DNA of 41,816 nucleotides from a virus: positions 1-41,816 of IMG/VR virus record IMGVR_UViG_3300033145_001097; one strand, given 5' to 3'. This document shows positions 23,801-31,015 of the stretch, piece by piece. The notes under the pieces are model-generated. The model was not told the origin of the DNA, made no database searches, and was given only the letters and a program-made list of their open reading frames with translations. The number at the start of each line of letters is the position of its first letter. Position 1 is the first letter of the stretch. The position numbers were made by a program, and so were the translations under genes.

Positions 23801-26385
23801 TTCGGATCGTCCAGGTAGCGCGCCACGTTCACCAGCGGCTCGCCGTTGTCCAGCTTCCCCACCACCGCCCGGAACTCGTCCAGGTTCCGCCCTCGCCGCA
23901 GCGCCCCCTCCAGCTCCTGGACCGCGTCCGGCCCGTACGCCCGCGCCACCTGCGCCGCCAGGTCGCCCGGCAGCTTCGGCCGCCACAGGCGCTCCAGTGA
24001 GTCCGTCAGCACGCTGTAGAATGCCCGCTTGTACCGGCCCTCCTCCTGTCTGCTGATCCACCGCCCGGCCGTCTCGCTCACCCGTCCCAGCGCCCCGGGC
24101 AGCTTCGAGCCCTGCGCCATCACCTGCTGACCGCCCGTCGCCCCCGCGATCCGCCGCGTCGTCGGCCCGATCCGTTTGAGGAAATCGTCGATCTCCCCCA
24201 CCCCGTCCAGCGACAGAACCCCGTCCGTCGCCATCGTCGTCAGATCGCTCGTCGCGTTCGCGATCGCATACCCCGGCGTCCGCAGATAGAACTCACTCAT
24301 CGTGTGCCGGAACCCGTCCGCAAACCGCCGGTACCCACTCTTCGCCGCAGCCGCCTCGGCCGCCGTCGTCGGGACCCCCTCCAGCGTCTTCGCTGCATCC
24401 AACATCGCGTCGCTCAGCTCACTCACGAACTCCCACCGGTCCCACTTCCTCAGGCTCTGCATATCATCCAGCTTCCCCAGAACCTCCCGAAATACCGGCT
24501 GCGCCTCCCGCGCCATCTGGCTGGCTGGCACACTCCCCAGCTCGTCCACCAGCCGCCCCGGATTGTCCGCCAGCGCCCGCACCAACGCCTTCGCCTCCTC
24601 CGGCCCGTCCGCGTGCTCGATAATCAGGCTCCCCACCTGGTAGGCGCCGTTCGCCGATTGCTGCGCCTTCGCCATCGGCGTCAGTTCGAACGGGTTAATC
24701 CGCTTCCACAAGCGCCCGATCCAACTCCTGCCGCCCTGTGCAGGCAAATCCTGGCCGTGCTGCAGCGCCTCGCTCACGCCAGCCGCCACCGCCCGCCGCG
24801 CCGCCCCCTGAGCCTGTCGAAGGGCAGCCGCGTCGTCCACCCTGGTCGCCACCCTGGCCACCGCCCGCCCCTCTCGCGCCCGCTCCAGCTTTCCCGCCCA
24901 CACCGGCAAGTCGAACAAATTCAGCGGATCCAAGCCGCTCTGGAACAGAATCTCGTTCCACAGGTCGCTGCCGCCCGGGATCCGCCCCGTCTCCAGGACC
25001 GCCTGCGCCGCGTCCTCCGCCGCCTCCGGCCCGTCCGCGGCCCGCACGCCCGCCACGTAGCTGTTGAACGCCTCCTTCTCCTCCTGCGTTGGCTCCCGCG
25101 TGTTGATGCTCATCCCGCCGGTCACACTCTCGATCGGCTCCCCCGCCATCAGCCGCGGCAGCATCCCTCTCTGCGCCTCGTAGCTGCTGTAGCCGCCCGC
25201 CACCGCCAACTTTGCCAGCCCCATCTCCGTCTCCGGCCCCGCGCCGTACTGCTGCTCCGCCAGCTCTTGCATGCTCGGGGCCCCCAGTCGTCGCGCCGTC
25301 AGTACGCCCTGCGCGGCGATATAGCGCATCACCAGGCCCGGCTTGTTCAGGTCCAAATAATCTTTCTCAGACGGCGGTCCACCTCCCCCGCGTACCAGTT
25401 GCGCCTCCGCGTTCAAATACCGCGCCACCTGCTCCGCCACCTTCCGATCCTCCGCCGTCAGATACTTCTCCGGATGCGTCAGCGGCGGCAGCCCGTGGAT
25501 CCCCCCCAAGCGCTGGCCGACGCTTCTGGCCAGCGTCTCCTCCACCACCGACGTCGGCAGTTGCAGCGCCTCCAGCGCCGTCTTGCCAGCCGCCGCCGCC
25601 GCCCTGCTCGGCTTCCGCAACCCCGGCAATTGCCCCACGTCGTGCAGCGCAGCCCCCACCAGCGGCATGGGCGCCCTCATCCCCGCCCCTAGCTCCCGGG
25701 CCGCCTGCGACGCCGGGCCCACCACCCACCGCTGCAGCGGCGTCGGCGTCTCTGGCGCCCGGGCCCACGGCTGCGGTGGACGCATCCCCCTAATCCAGCT
25801 TGGCGGCCCTGGGACCGCCGAGCCCCAGCTCGGCTCCCCTCCTTGCCTCGCCGCATTCTCCTGCATCTGCCCCAGCGCGCCCGGTAATTGCCACGGCTCC
25901 GCTGGCGCCTCGACCCCTGCCCAAGCCTCCCCGATGCGCCGCCTGGCGCCGGCCCACGCCTGAGAGGGCGGCCCCGCTGTCACCGGCGGCCCGCCTCCCC
26001 CGCGTACCGGCCCCCCTGGGACCCCTACTTGCCCCGTGCCCTGAGCCTGTCGAAGGGGCCCTCCTTGCCCCCCTGGGAGCGCCGAGCCCCAGCTCGGCTC
26101 CGCTCCTTCCCCCACCACCTGCTGCACACCCTGCGGCCCGATCCACGGCTGCACACTCGGCCCCGCCTGGGGCTCCGGCTCGGGCTCCCGCCACCACTCG
26201 CGCGACACCGTCGGCAGCGCTGGCTCAAACGGCCGCGTCTTCTCTCCGCCCGCCTGCAGGCGCGTGGGCAGGCCAGGCCGTTTCACTTTGCGCCCGACGC
26301 TCGGCTCGACCCTGGTCACCCACGGCTTCACCTTCTGGGTGATCGGCCGCTTCCTCTTCTCAGGCCGTCTCTTTCGTTTCGTCAT
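17824..26385 (-). CDS. Giant internal/ejection-type virion protein (2853 residues)
   Basis: One open frame of 8.56 kb encodes about 2853 residues. The N-terminus is very basic (MTKRKRRPEKRKRP), then Pro-rich repeat-laden sequence to about 230. Helical regions follow (LMRYIAAQG-, SDLWNEILFQSGLDPLNLFD-type near 470), a TPGYAIANATSDLTTMATDG segment (about 705), long coiled coils, and a WANLIYPYTFWKTRSGRNFA segment (about 1990) with WMGKVLFYNPSRGFFPW soon after. Such segments occur in large polyvalent or internal phage proteins that travel with the DNA. No RNA polymerase, lysozyme or protease motif was found. About ten in-frame repeat clusters lie in linkers. ATG at 26385 follows GGGAGG; the frame to 26424 is repeat-derived. 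Confidence 0.7.
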   Translation of the reverse strand: MTKRKRRPEKRKRPITQKVKPWVTRVEPSVGRKVKRPGLPTRLQAGGEKTRPFEPALPTVSREWWREPEPEPQAGPSVQPWIGPQGVQQVVGEGAEPSWGSALPGGQGGPLRQAQGTGQVGVPGGPVRGGGGPPVTAGPPSQAWAGARRRIGEAWAGVEAPAEPWQLPGALGQMQENAARQGGEPSWGSAVPGPPSWIRGMRPPQPWARAPETPTPLQRWVVGPASQAARELGAGMRAPMPLVGAALHDVGQLPGLRKPSRAAAAAGKTALEALQLPTSVVEETLARSVGQRLGGIHGLPPLTHPEKYLTAEDRKVAEQVARYLNAEAQLVRGGGGPPSEKDYLDLNKPGLVMRYIAAQGVLTARRLGAPSMQELAEQQYGAGPETEMGLAKLAVAGGYSSYEAQRGMLPRLMAGEPIESVTGGMSINTREPTQEEKEAFNSYVAGVRAADGPEAAEDAAQAVLETGRIPGGSDLWNEILFQSGLDPLNLFDLPVWAGKLERAREGRAVARVATRVDDAAALRQAQGAARRAVAAGVSEALQHGQDLPAQGGRSWIGRLWKRINPFELTPMAKAQQSANGAYQVGSLIIEHADGPEEAKALVRALADNPGRLVDELGSVPASQMAREAQPVFREVLGKLDDMQSLRKWDRWEFVSELSDAMLDAAKTLEGVPTTAAEAAAAKSGYRRFADGFRHTMSEFYLRTPGYAIANATSDLTTMATDGVLSLDGVGEIDDFLKRIGPTTRRIAGATGGQQVMAQGSKLPGALGRVSETAGRWISRQEEGRYKRAFYSVLTDSLERLWRPKLPGDLAAQVARAYGPDAVQELEGALRRGRNLDEFRAVVGKLDNGEPLVNVARYLDDPNVLSVGMRVELEPKLEQALVGLPAPMQAGGRREAELVLGGPRGARSGAELGLGARSGGPRGAEVEARIDDVIDGARETVRQSTGKAFAGDPTPPGRMVWSNNEAAQDLAEEQGMLEALGRAAGVSEEEAAQQTQTLADVLAPGEREMRHAEEQMLATVRAGSDDIGQTRAEAAVIQAARADTGMESMRARAAADELRARAWAEVKRLGAEGKQSGVVWEGYFPQISELRLGEQETNIRRLQAAGEQLKRVQAGETFEAVMGRPAQSVMDGAVDSLRSLARDLGTRQAKLVRLGVEEFGDFDKTLDAMRLTVDLPEAETWRLVKMNPTRDTLDVVTSTQQAVDRMGRGAAEEAAAIRSRFLAGKINREKYGELVGAVWGDGFFKQGAQAWDLTRGQVAALPMSPGAQKRALQAMGWPVEKIEQLTSGQMSSVLRANVRWDAMLDAPEMPLAEAVQGSMMYVAEQAGLDITRAANWTPAEWESLGMQAQVLAKEAGDRASTARRMGAAAVEEAAQQAARRPQTVQAGMDIVYPSSVDDIARVMGMQPQQMRPDDWARVADFAHERGAQAWDLGDEIARKANAWGERGGVTAWGQVGGQGREVRWGGHTRKWVGERITELKGESREQAKALAQWLLEQSGYEPRELERLNLQQRTRLLQEVAQGDVLVKSSGAPVTIGPVAAQRRYEIINGASDQVRRTAASWGGQPEEAMGYRWLELAEEATRRTGRVETPIDVGQIEQTMEEAAKAGRQVWAYPVGGAAPVPLSQTELRLWAGPDGELVDWKGVQRLAAQDGEVLWTKPAAEAVNAEYVAAGPGLYDSRGYPVMRPTEGRAERRGPSTQHAVIERMQGMVPGAEQRGLGKASVGFEQRQAWLAERYVDVQDMAKARGQLMKSGTRTGRGALVVPTGVVKAQTRKEMGLYTLDLLDEERRVLRSYSFDNWGEAKTARTAARQVIKDGRQGQAHLVSTDWGAWRVEDVLGRDKAAAARGGYAEAPTMADMAQVMEGEQLRALEQIREGMKADARKWGERFGGAAEGGKPSWGSAIPGGQGAAVPGGRVWTADELERAATLRRAGGKGDPLTARRLSEWVDGDLARDWTTTKGIGVEMARDGADFALLDYTKQRRGDVWANLIYPYTFWKTRSGRNFALRAMERPGAVAAYVRYQRGMERANEEAGRRSRFEGSVGIPAGGVLPEWMGKVLFYNPSRGFFPWAQIVGQGYGDDPADAENALDALLRVSSKLGLRPYGYIEWGVRYFGWAGDKGDIGYILPQTGMAQAATAGLREAGIGTNVIPPGGMNIEAGLRRGLGAPEAEPYTGYRRSRMISDMAAVGTISTEAALLAQELQRLVETGELAQAEAEGWERGGENTVPQVSENLRRIAVEQGWTPEQVAEAQMALQEATQRAGLERGVTTAGSFMAGQTLRVLPTGEQGQLELQGQERGTMYSPLTGTGSREAMLAWQKEHPEALTRRMTSSAIDAGEYSGWTPGEALQSRTEGAERERINAEYDERKAELLRQRPWDSAGAAALEQERYQALDSVQAGAQGAAVPGGQGAEPGVEAGRPSWGSAIPGGAAEEYRPRSVWGASPVEAERIRRDEVLAAVSAAMPRRAEFEGEEGAAQYEEAVRAFFADAPVRMAGDVRLGALRQAQGTRPEQVDAWVAGIGKGDVERYWRRNDTPLEALQRVWGDEVYGKTFDAYGAALERGMDSGEAYERYVEGAGPTSGTALIDAVLKAYPDRGWTPQELQQEYQGVEFPGVGEAADLRKPPEERALAEAQDGFWRALDERLPPGRMSRGAREYPLVQLVLDAETRGTATTEQYQKALDWLESWRAGNVSEEWLTPADWQEARALNEEWTAEAERALPGIDETLGAYYDLSQAERRAYKAEHPEIGTYFDMRDAFGAEPGHEIWAYFYLGGASTLRQAQGTTGSGYGARSTRRSYRRGSWGGSRGGGQRFYGTKYPAKMTLERPDPWGSALRFERYRPKGVPWVVKNQTGWK
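18028..18070. repeat. Family A nested repeat, 2:2 (right half decayed)
   Basis: Left half (18028-18043), core (18044-18062) and TCGAAGCC (18063-18070). It lies near the C-terminus of the giant protein, about residue 2775-2786. Confidence 0.85.
18868..18888. repeat. Family A simple repeat, 1:1
   Basis: A single core preceded by TA, in frame in the giant gene (about residue 2502), encoding LRQAQG. Confidence 0.85.
19104..19193. repeat. Two family B repeats
   Basis: A full hairpin copy (19104-19137) and a head-only copy (19165-19193), in frame in the giant gene near residues 2400-2427, encoding GRPSWGSAIPGG-like peptides. Confidence 0.85.
20646..20706. repeat. Two adjacent family B repeats
   Basis: A head-only copy followed by a full hairpin copy, in frame in the giant gene near residues 1895-1913. 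Confidence 0.85.
23620..23743. repeat. Cluster of two family B repeats and one family C repeat
   Basis: Two B units with GCTCGGC arms, then a C unit at about 23715-23743. They form a linker of about 40 residues (885-922) in the giant protein, all in one frame. Confidence 0.85.
24805..24823. repeat. Family A simple repeat, 1:1
   Basis: A single CCCTGAGCCTGTCGAAGGG core in the giant gene, encoding LRQAQG near residue 523. Confidence 0.88.
25806..25841. repeat. Family B repeat
   Basis: A full hairpin copy in frame in the giant gene near residue 188. Confidence 0.88.
26039..26104. repeat. Family A core next to a family B repeat
   Basis: A 1:1 family A core (26039-26057) and a full family B hairpin (26070-26104) lie side by side in the N-terminal Pro-rich part of the giant protein (residues about 94-116). 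Confidence 0.88.
26247..26274. repeat. Family C repeat
   Basis: CGCCCGCCTGCAGGCGCGTGGGCAGGCC-type unit near residue 42 of the giant protein, again read as LPTRLQAGG. Confidence 0.85.
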
Positions 26386-26581
26386 CTGCCTCCCGCTCCG
26401 CGCGCCCCTGGGATCGCCGAGCACCAGCTCGGCCGCCCTCCATCCGCCCCAGCTTCAGGCGCTGCTCCGGCGTCAGCGCCTGCCACAACTCCACCTCGTA
26501 CCCCATCGCCGGACGCCTGCTCTCCCCGTCCACCACCAGGTACCACACCCCCGTCACCGCCCGTCGAAACTTCCCCTGCAT
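26360..26581 (-). CDS. Small hypothetical protein coupled to its neighbours
   Basis: The 73-residue product contains GKFRRAVTGVWYLVVDGESR and ALTPEQRLKLGRME, then a repeat-encoded tail (GGRAGARRSQGR, from the family B copy at 26405). Its ATG shares one base with the stop of the preceding gene (TGATG), and its 3' end overlaps the start of the giant gene by 26 bp. I do not recognise it. The repeat has probably replaced the original C-terminus. Confidence 0.6.
   Translation of the reverse strand: MQGKFRRAVTGVWYLVVDGESRRPAMGYEVELWQALTPEQRLKLGRMEGGRAGARRSQGRAEREADDETKETA
26405..26440. repeat. Family B repeat
   Basis: A full hairpin copy at the end of the 73-residue gene, just upstream of the giant gene's ribosome binding site. 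It also explains the false N-terminal extension of the giant frame. Confidence 0.88.
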
Positions 26582-27285
26582 CACAACCAGCGCGTGTTCG
26601 GCCTGAACCGGCGCCCATAAACGTTCAGATACGCCTGTTCCTGCTGCTGCTTCAACTGCTGCTCCTGCACCTGCCGCGCCCACTCATCGTTGGCTCTTTG
26701 CCAGTCGAACTGCCCCTGTTGGAACTGCTGATTCCACAGATCACTAGCCTGGCGTTGTCCAAATTCCTGCCCCCACTGGCCGCCTTGCTGCTGCAGCTGG
26801 AGCCACGGCATCACCGTGTTCATCCACTGCATACCCTCCGCGCTCTTACTCGGATCCAGCGTCGCCCACGGCGCTGCTCCCCAGTCCTGCCACGGCATCC
26901 AGCTGTACCCACCCGTTGCTCCACCCCAGCCAGGAGCCGCCGGAGCCGCACCGCCGCCGCCGCTCGGCGCAGGCCCCCAAGTCGACGCAGTCGCTGGGCC
27001 GCCCCCGCCCGCCTGCAAGCCCGTGGGCAGGCCCGTCCCCGCACTCACCGGCGCCGTCCAACCCGTCTTCGCCCCCCCCGTGTAATGCGGCGTCTTCTGC
27101 GTCGGATAGCCCCATCCCTGGGCCGCTGCTCTCCGATTCCACGGTTCCCTGTGGGTCTGCGGCCGATCCCATCCCTGGGCCGCTGCTCTACGAGCCCACG
27201 GCTCCCTGTATGCCGCTCCAACTCCATTACCCCATCCAGTCATCGGCCCCCTCCCCAACGGTCCTGTCATATCCCAACTTGGCAT
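26581..27285 (-). CDS. Trp/Gln/Gly-rich internal virion protein with a DUF5320-like N-terminus
   Basis: The 234-residue protein begins MPSWDMTGPLGRGPMTGWGN, a close match to the Gly-Pro start of DUF5320 proteins (MPxxDxTGPxGxGPMTGxG), but without the following Cys. Then come two copies of EPWxRRAAAQGW (about 28-57), a Gly/Ala linker carrying a family C repeat (LPTGLQAGGG, about 86-95), and a C-terminal Gln-rich helix (WQRANDEWARQVQEQQLKQQ). It lies in the late operon between portal and giant protein, so an internal or ejected virion protein is likely. GGAGG precedes the ATG. Confidence 0.6.
   Translation of the reverse strand: MPSWDMTGPLGRGPMTGWGNGVGAAYREPWARRAAAQGWDRPQTHREPWNRRAAAQGWGYPTQKTPHYTGGAKTGWTAPVSAGTGLPTGLQAGGGGPATASTWGPAPSGGGGAAPAAPGWGGATGGYSWMPWQDWGAAPWATLDPSKSAEGMQWMNTVMPWLQLQQQGGQWGQEFGQRQASDLWNQQFQQGQFDWQRANDEWARQVQEQQLKQQQEQAYLNVYGRRFRPNTRWL
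27006..27033. repeat. Family C repeat
   Basis: CGCCCGCCTGC...GTGGGCAGGCC unit in frame in the 234-residue protein. Confidence 0.85.
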
Positions 27286-27286
27286 C

Positions 27287-27670
27287 TCACCCGGCCTCCG
27301 TTCGCACCCTGCCTGCTCCGTGCGCCGCGCCCTGACTTGTGCTGAGCTGTGTCGAAGCAGCCTGTCCTGCCCCGAGCCTGTCGTACCCTGAGCCTGTCGA
27401 AGGGTCGGAGGGTCGAAGGGCCGCCCACAGCTTCTCCATCTGCTCCTCGTACCGCGCCGCCTCCTCGATCACGTGCGGCCCGTCCCCCACCCGCTGCGCC
27501 GTATAGCCCAAGATCGCCCGCGCGTTCCCCCGCATCGGCTCATACTGCGCCAGCAGCTCGTCGTCCGTCAGTCGCCCGCCGCCGCTCGCCACCTCGATCG
27601 TCTTGTTGAGCACGTCCTCGGCCCCCACCAGCGCCCCGTGCACCGCCGCCCTGAATCCCAGATCACCCAT
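27287..27670 (-). CDS. Small late protein with a repeat-encoded tail
   Basis: The first 85 residues (LGFRAAVHGALVGAEDVLNK, GRLTDDELLAQYEPMRGNA, EEAARYEEQMEKLWAAL) are helical and look like a genuine small phage protein. The last 40 residues come from a composite of family A (3:3) and family E repeats (SDPSTGSGYDRLGAGQAAST and on). It starts 2 bp after the portal stop and ends one base before the next ATG. Function unknown; a head-completion or portal-associated role would fit the position. Confidence 0.6.
   Translation of the reverse strand: MGDLGFRAAVHGALVGAEDVLNKTIEVASGGGRLTDDELLAQYEPMRGNARAILGYTAQRVGDGPHVIEEAARYEEQMEKLWAALRPSDPSTGSGYDRLGAGQAASTQLSTSQGAAHGAGRVRTEAG
27330..27420. repeat. 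Composite of family E and nested family A repeats
   Basis: A family E unit (27330-27360, CCTGACTTGTGCTGAGCTGT start) is joined to a left half (27370-27385), core (27386-27404) and two right halves (27405-27420). The outer left half is decayed or merged with family E. Family E occurs once more, at about 39971. Confidence 0.85.
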
Positions 27671-27672
27671 CG

Positions 27673-29586
27673 CTATCCCCCAGGCCCCCGCCCCATGTCC
27701 GGCGGCGCCTGTCCCTGCATCGCCATCATCGCCTGCAATCCGCCCGGCCCGCCCTGGCCCACCATCTCCGGCGTCGCTTGCGGCGGAACTACACCCGGCG
27801 GCATCCCCTGCATCGGCCCCCCACCCGTGCCCTGAGCCTGTCGCAGGGCCGACTCACCCTGCGGCCCGCCCACCGGCGCCTCCTGCTCCATCGCAGCCGC
27901 CATCTCCGGACTGAACCGCGCCAATATCAGCTTCGCCAGTTGCTGCGTCGTCGCGCTCTCCGTGATGATCCGCCCCAGCAGGATCCGCTGTATCTCGTCC
28001 ATCGGGCTCTGAATCTCCAGGCCCTTCATCTGCTGCACCCGGTCCAGCATCGTCTCCAGACTCAAGTGCCCACGATCCACCAGCTGGCTCAGCTGCATCA
28101 CCTCGCCCGCCTCGTCCTTCGGCAGGCTCGCGCTCAGCTTCACGCCGTTGCGGTAATACCCCCGGATCTCCGCCGGAGGCAGTCTCGTCTCGAACGCAGC
28201 TCCGCTCCGCTCCCCGTACACCGTCCAGCCGTCCACCGGCGCATACTGCTCCGTCAGCCTCAAGATCAGCTCATTCACCCGCTCGTACGCCCACTCCCGG
28301 CTCGTCTGTTCCGCGGCCACTTTCATCAGCACCGGATTCGTCAGCGCGCTCAAGGCCAGCCCTGAGATATCTCCCACGTACCGGCCCCGCATCGCCTCCG
28401 GATACGTCGCATCACTGATGTAGTTCTGCAGCACCGACACCTGTTGCAGCAGTTGCGGCGGCACCGTCTGCTGTGCCAGCGGCTTCAATGTCTTCGTCCC
28501 GTGCACCAAATTGACTGCGCCCGGCCGCTGATCGATCTTCTTCAACGTCGCGTCGTCCGTCACCCAGGCCCCCGCGCTCAGCGTCTGCAGCAGCCTCTGC
28601 TCGTACGCCACCGCCTCGGCCTCCGCCGCCAGGAGCCCCCTCGTGCCCTTCTGCTTGTTGCCGCCCGCCACCGCAAAGAGCACGCTCAATGCCCCGTCCT
28701 CGTCCTCCAGCAGCGTCTCGATGTTCGCATACCGCACGAACGGCAGCATCCCATACCCTGGCATCCGCACCGGCTTCTTGACAAACTCCCCGTCCACCAC
28801 CACGCAATTCGTCACCGCCTGCCGGTACCGCGTCGGCTGCGTCTCGCTCCCCATCTCACGGCGCACCTGGCGCCGCGCCGCCTGGAACAACCGGCCCACC
28901 ACACCCAGCGGTTCGGCCTTTGCCTCCGGGGCCTCTGCCTCGGTATCCTCCTCCACGTCCACGCGCCAATAGTCGATGTACTCCACCTTCTCGTCACGCC
29001 ACCTGGCGAGCTCCTTTGCCTCCGTCGGCCGCCCCTTCAGCTTACCCCATTCCTGCTCGATCTCACCCCGGCGCCGCTTGAACGCGTGCAGCACCTCGCT
29101 GTCCTCATACGCCACACCTGTCGGGTTCGGATACACGTTCCGCGGATCCAGCGCCTGCACCGTGAGCGGCACCTTGCGCCACATCGCTCGCGGATCGTAC
29201 ACCACCCGCAGCACCCCCATGCCCATACAGCTCGCTGCAAACTCCGCCAGCTTCGCGCTCCGCACGAAGTGGATCAGGTTCCAGACACCGTACAGGTAGT
29301 TCTCCCGCATCTGTGCCTGATCCTGATCGACTGACGTCAGATCGCTGGCTGGCACACTGATGACCGGCGGGCGTGTCAGCAGCAGCGCCCGGCTCATCTC
29401 CACCGTGTTATGCGCTGTGGGCACTGCCAGCCGGTAGTCCTCGCTGTCGCCCTGCCCCTCGCGCCACAGGTCCAGCTTGTACAGATCCACGTACTCGTCC
29501 ATCCGCTCGTTTCGCTTCGCCCACCTGGCCTTGAGCTTCCGGTATCGATCCTGCACGTATTCCACCTTGATCTCTCGTGGCTTCAT
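27673..29586 (-). CDS. Portal protein
   Basis: The 637-residue protein has the pattern of phage portals: N-terminal helices (RYRKLKARWAKRNERMDEYV), NTVEMSRALLLTRPP, RVVYDPRAMWRKVPLTVQALDPRNVYPNP-like wing sequence, and an alpha-helical crown region (SRPEVMQ-like LSQLVDRGHLSLETMLDRVQ). It follows the large terminase by one base. The portal is the dodecamer through which DNA is packaged and ejected. The C-terminal 60 residues are Gly/Pro/Met-rich and include a family A copy (SALRQAQGTGG). Length is usual for short-tailed phages with extended C-termini. Confidence 0.85.
   Translation of the reverse strand: MKPREIKVEYVQDRYRKLKARWAKRNERMDEYVDLYKLDLWREGQGDSEDYRLAVPTAHNTVEMSRALLLTRPPVISVPASDLTSVDQDQAQMRENYLYGVWNLIHFVRSAKLAEFAASCMGMGVLRVVYDPRAMWRKVPLTVQALDPRNVYPNPTGVAYEDSEVLHAFKRRRGEIEQEWGKLKGRPTEAKELARWRDEKVEYIDYWRVDVEEDTEAEAPEAKAEPLGVVGRLFQAARRQVRREMGSETQPTRYRQAVTNCVVVDGEFVKKPVRMPGYGMLPFVRYANIETLLEDEDGALSVLFAVAGGNKQKGTRGLLAAEAEAVAYEQRLLQTLSAGAWVTDDATLKKIDQRPGAVNLVHGTKTLKPLAQQTVPPQLLQQVSVLQNYISDATYPEAMRGRYVGDISGLALSALTNPVLMKVAAEQTSREWAYERVNELILRLTEQYAPVDGWTVYGERSGAAFETRLPPAEIRGYYRNGVKLSASLPKDEAGEVMQLSQLVDRGHLSLETMLDRVQQMKGLEIQSPMDEIQRILLGRIITESATTQQLAKLILARFSPEMAAAMEQEAPVGGPQGESALRQAQGTGGGPMQGMPPGVVPPQATPEMVGQGGPGGLQAMMAMQGQAPPDMGRGPGG
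27829..27848. repeat. Family A simple repeat, variant 1:1
   Basis: CCCTGAGCCTGTCGCAGGG, one base changed, in the flexible portal C-terminus. Confidence 0.85.
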
Positions 29587-29587
29587 A

Positions 29588-31015
29588 TCATCCCCTCATC
29601 GCTACCGGCGCGCGCCCCGGGATCGGCTCCCGTTCCGCCGTCTCCACCATCCCATACCGCCACACAATAATGTCCCGCAGCGCGTCCATTGCATCGTTGT
29701 TCTTGTCCTCAGGCGTCTCACTGATTGCCTCGCCCTGCCGGTTTGTCCGGCGCTTGTACGCCTTGAACTCACTCTGCGTCCCCGGGCATTTGTCCTCGTC
29801 CACGTAGTACCGCGCCACGCCTGTCGCCGGATCCCGCAGCATCGTCCGCACCCGGCGCGCCCCGTCCAGGATTCGCCCCGCGTCGAACATCTCGAAATAA
29901 AACTCCTTCGGATCCCCAGGCTCTGCGCCGATCTCCCCCTCCCACGCGTCCGCCACGTTCTCCGTGTACCCCGGCTGATGCTGTCGCGTCTCCTGCCCGC
30001 CCACCGCGCACGCCACGTCCCGCCACCACTCACGCTCGCGGCACATCTGGATCACATCCTCGTGCCCGAGGAAGTTCTCCCAGACCTCGTCGATCTGGTG
30101 GACCACCTCCATCGTCACGACCGACCCACTCGCGAGCCTGAAGCTCTTGTCCACAAACTGCAGCGCCAACACCGCGTAATGACTCGGGTAATACCCAATA
30201 TCCACCGCTAGATAGACGGGGACGCCTGGCGCATATGGCACGTCCCGCACGTGCATCCTCAACCCCGTGTCCGGATCCACCACCCGGAACTCCGGATACA
30301 TCCGCGCTGGGCTCGGCACCAGCTTCGCCGCCACCCGCCGCGCGAACTCATCCTCCGTGTAGATCTTCTCCAGCCGCTTGATCTCCGCGTCCTCCCGGCC
30401 TCCCGGGAAGATCTCCTTATTCGCCCACGCCGGAAAACTGTACCGCACCCCGCCGAACACGTTATCGCCTCGGAAGTCCTCGAACAACTCCGCGTACCAG
30501 CCGAAGTTGTCCCACAGCGTGCCCGACATAATGACCGCGCCTCGCGTCTCTGCCACCCGGCCTCGGGCCGCCAGGAAGCTGTCGTATCCGATCAGGCCCG
30601 CCTCCACGATCGCCACCACGTCGTAAGCCCGCCCCCTGCCCGTCAATTGCCGCGGGCTCTTGTGCACCGACACCGTCTCGATCTCGCATCCCCAGCGCGT
30701 CGTGATCGTGCGCTTGCCCTGCCTGGGCATACTGACCTGACGCACTGCCCCCAACTCGTCCAGGCCCTCCAGGATATACTCCATCTCCGCGCGCGTCTCG
30801 TCATATTCATCGGCGACCACCGCAATCCGCTTGCACCATGGCGCCCGCGCCACGATCTCCTCCGCCGTCCAGAAGCTCTTACCGCCCCGCTCTGCCCCTG
30901 CCACCAGGATCACCCGCTCGGTGCACTGGTGCGCCCTGAGCTGATCCGCGTGCGGCTCATACCCCAGCAGCTTGAACGTCACCTGCTTCTGCTCCCACGT
31001 TGGCCACCTGCCCAC
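29588..31015 (-). CDS. terL: Large terminase subunit
   Basis: The 475-residue protein has a Walker A GAERGGKS (40-47), a Walker B-like YDVVAIVEAG (131-140; E138 probably catalytic), and an SGTLWDN coupling motif (164-170). The C-terminal RNase H-like nuclease domain has LAVDIGYYPS (D272) and a final DKNNDAMDALR acidic helix. It packages DNA into the procapsid with ATP and cuts the concatemer. GTG start with GGGGGAG 5-6 bp upstream; the gene overlaps the small terminase by 59 bp and ends one base before the portal. No repeat insertions. Confidence 0.92.
   Translation of the reverse strand: MGRWPTWEQKQVTFKLLGYEPHADQLRAHQCTERVILVAGAERGGKSFWTAEEIVARAPWCKRIAVVADEYDETRAEMEYILEGLDELGAVRQVSMPRQGKRTITTRWGCEIETVSVHKSPRQLTGRGRAYDVVAIVEAGLIGYDSFLAARGRVAETRGAVIMSGTLWDNFGWYAELFEDFRGDNVFGGVRYSFPAWANKEIFPGGREDAEIKRLEKIYTEDEFARRVAAKLVPSPARMYPEFRVVDPDTGLRMHVRDVPYAPGVPVYLAVDIGYYPSHYAVLALQFVDKSFRLASGSVVTMEVVHQIDEVWENFLGHEDVIQMCREREWWRDVACAVGGQETRQHQPGYTENVADAWEGEIGAEPGDPKEFYFEMFDAGRILDGARRVRTMLRDPATGVARYYVDEDKCPGTQSEFKAYKRRTNRQGEAISETPEDKNNDAMDALRDIIVWRYGMVETAEREPIPGRAPVAMRG

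Noticed and set aside
20665-24000. Open frame of 1111 codons on the + strand inside the giant gene
   Set aside because: Arg/Pro/Leu/His-rich product of a GC-rich antisense frame, without domain or ribosome site; the - strand frame is longer and protein-like.
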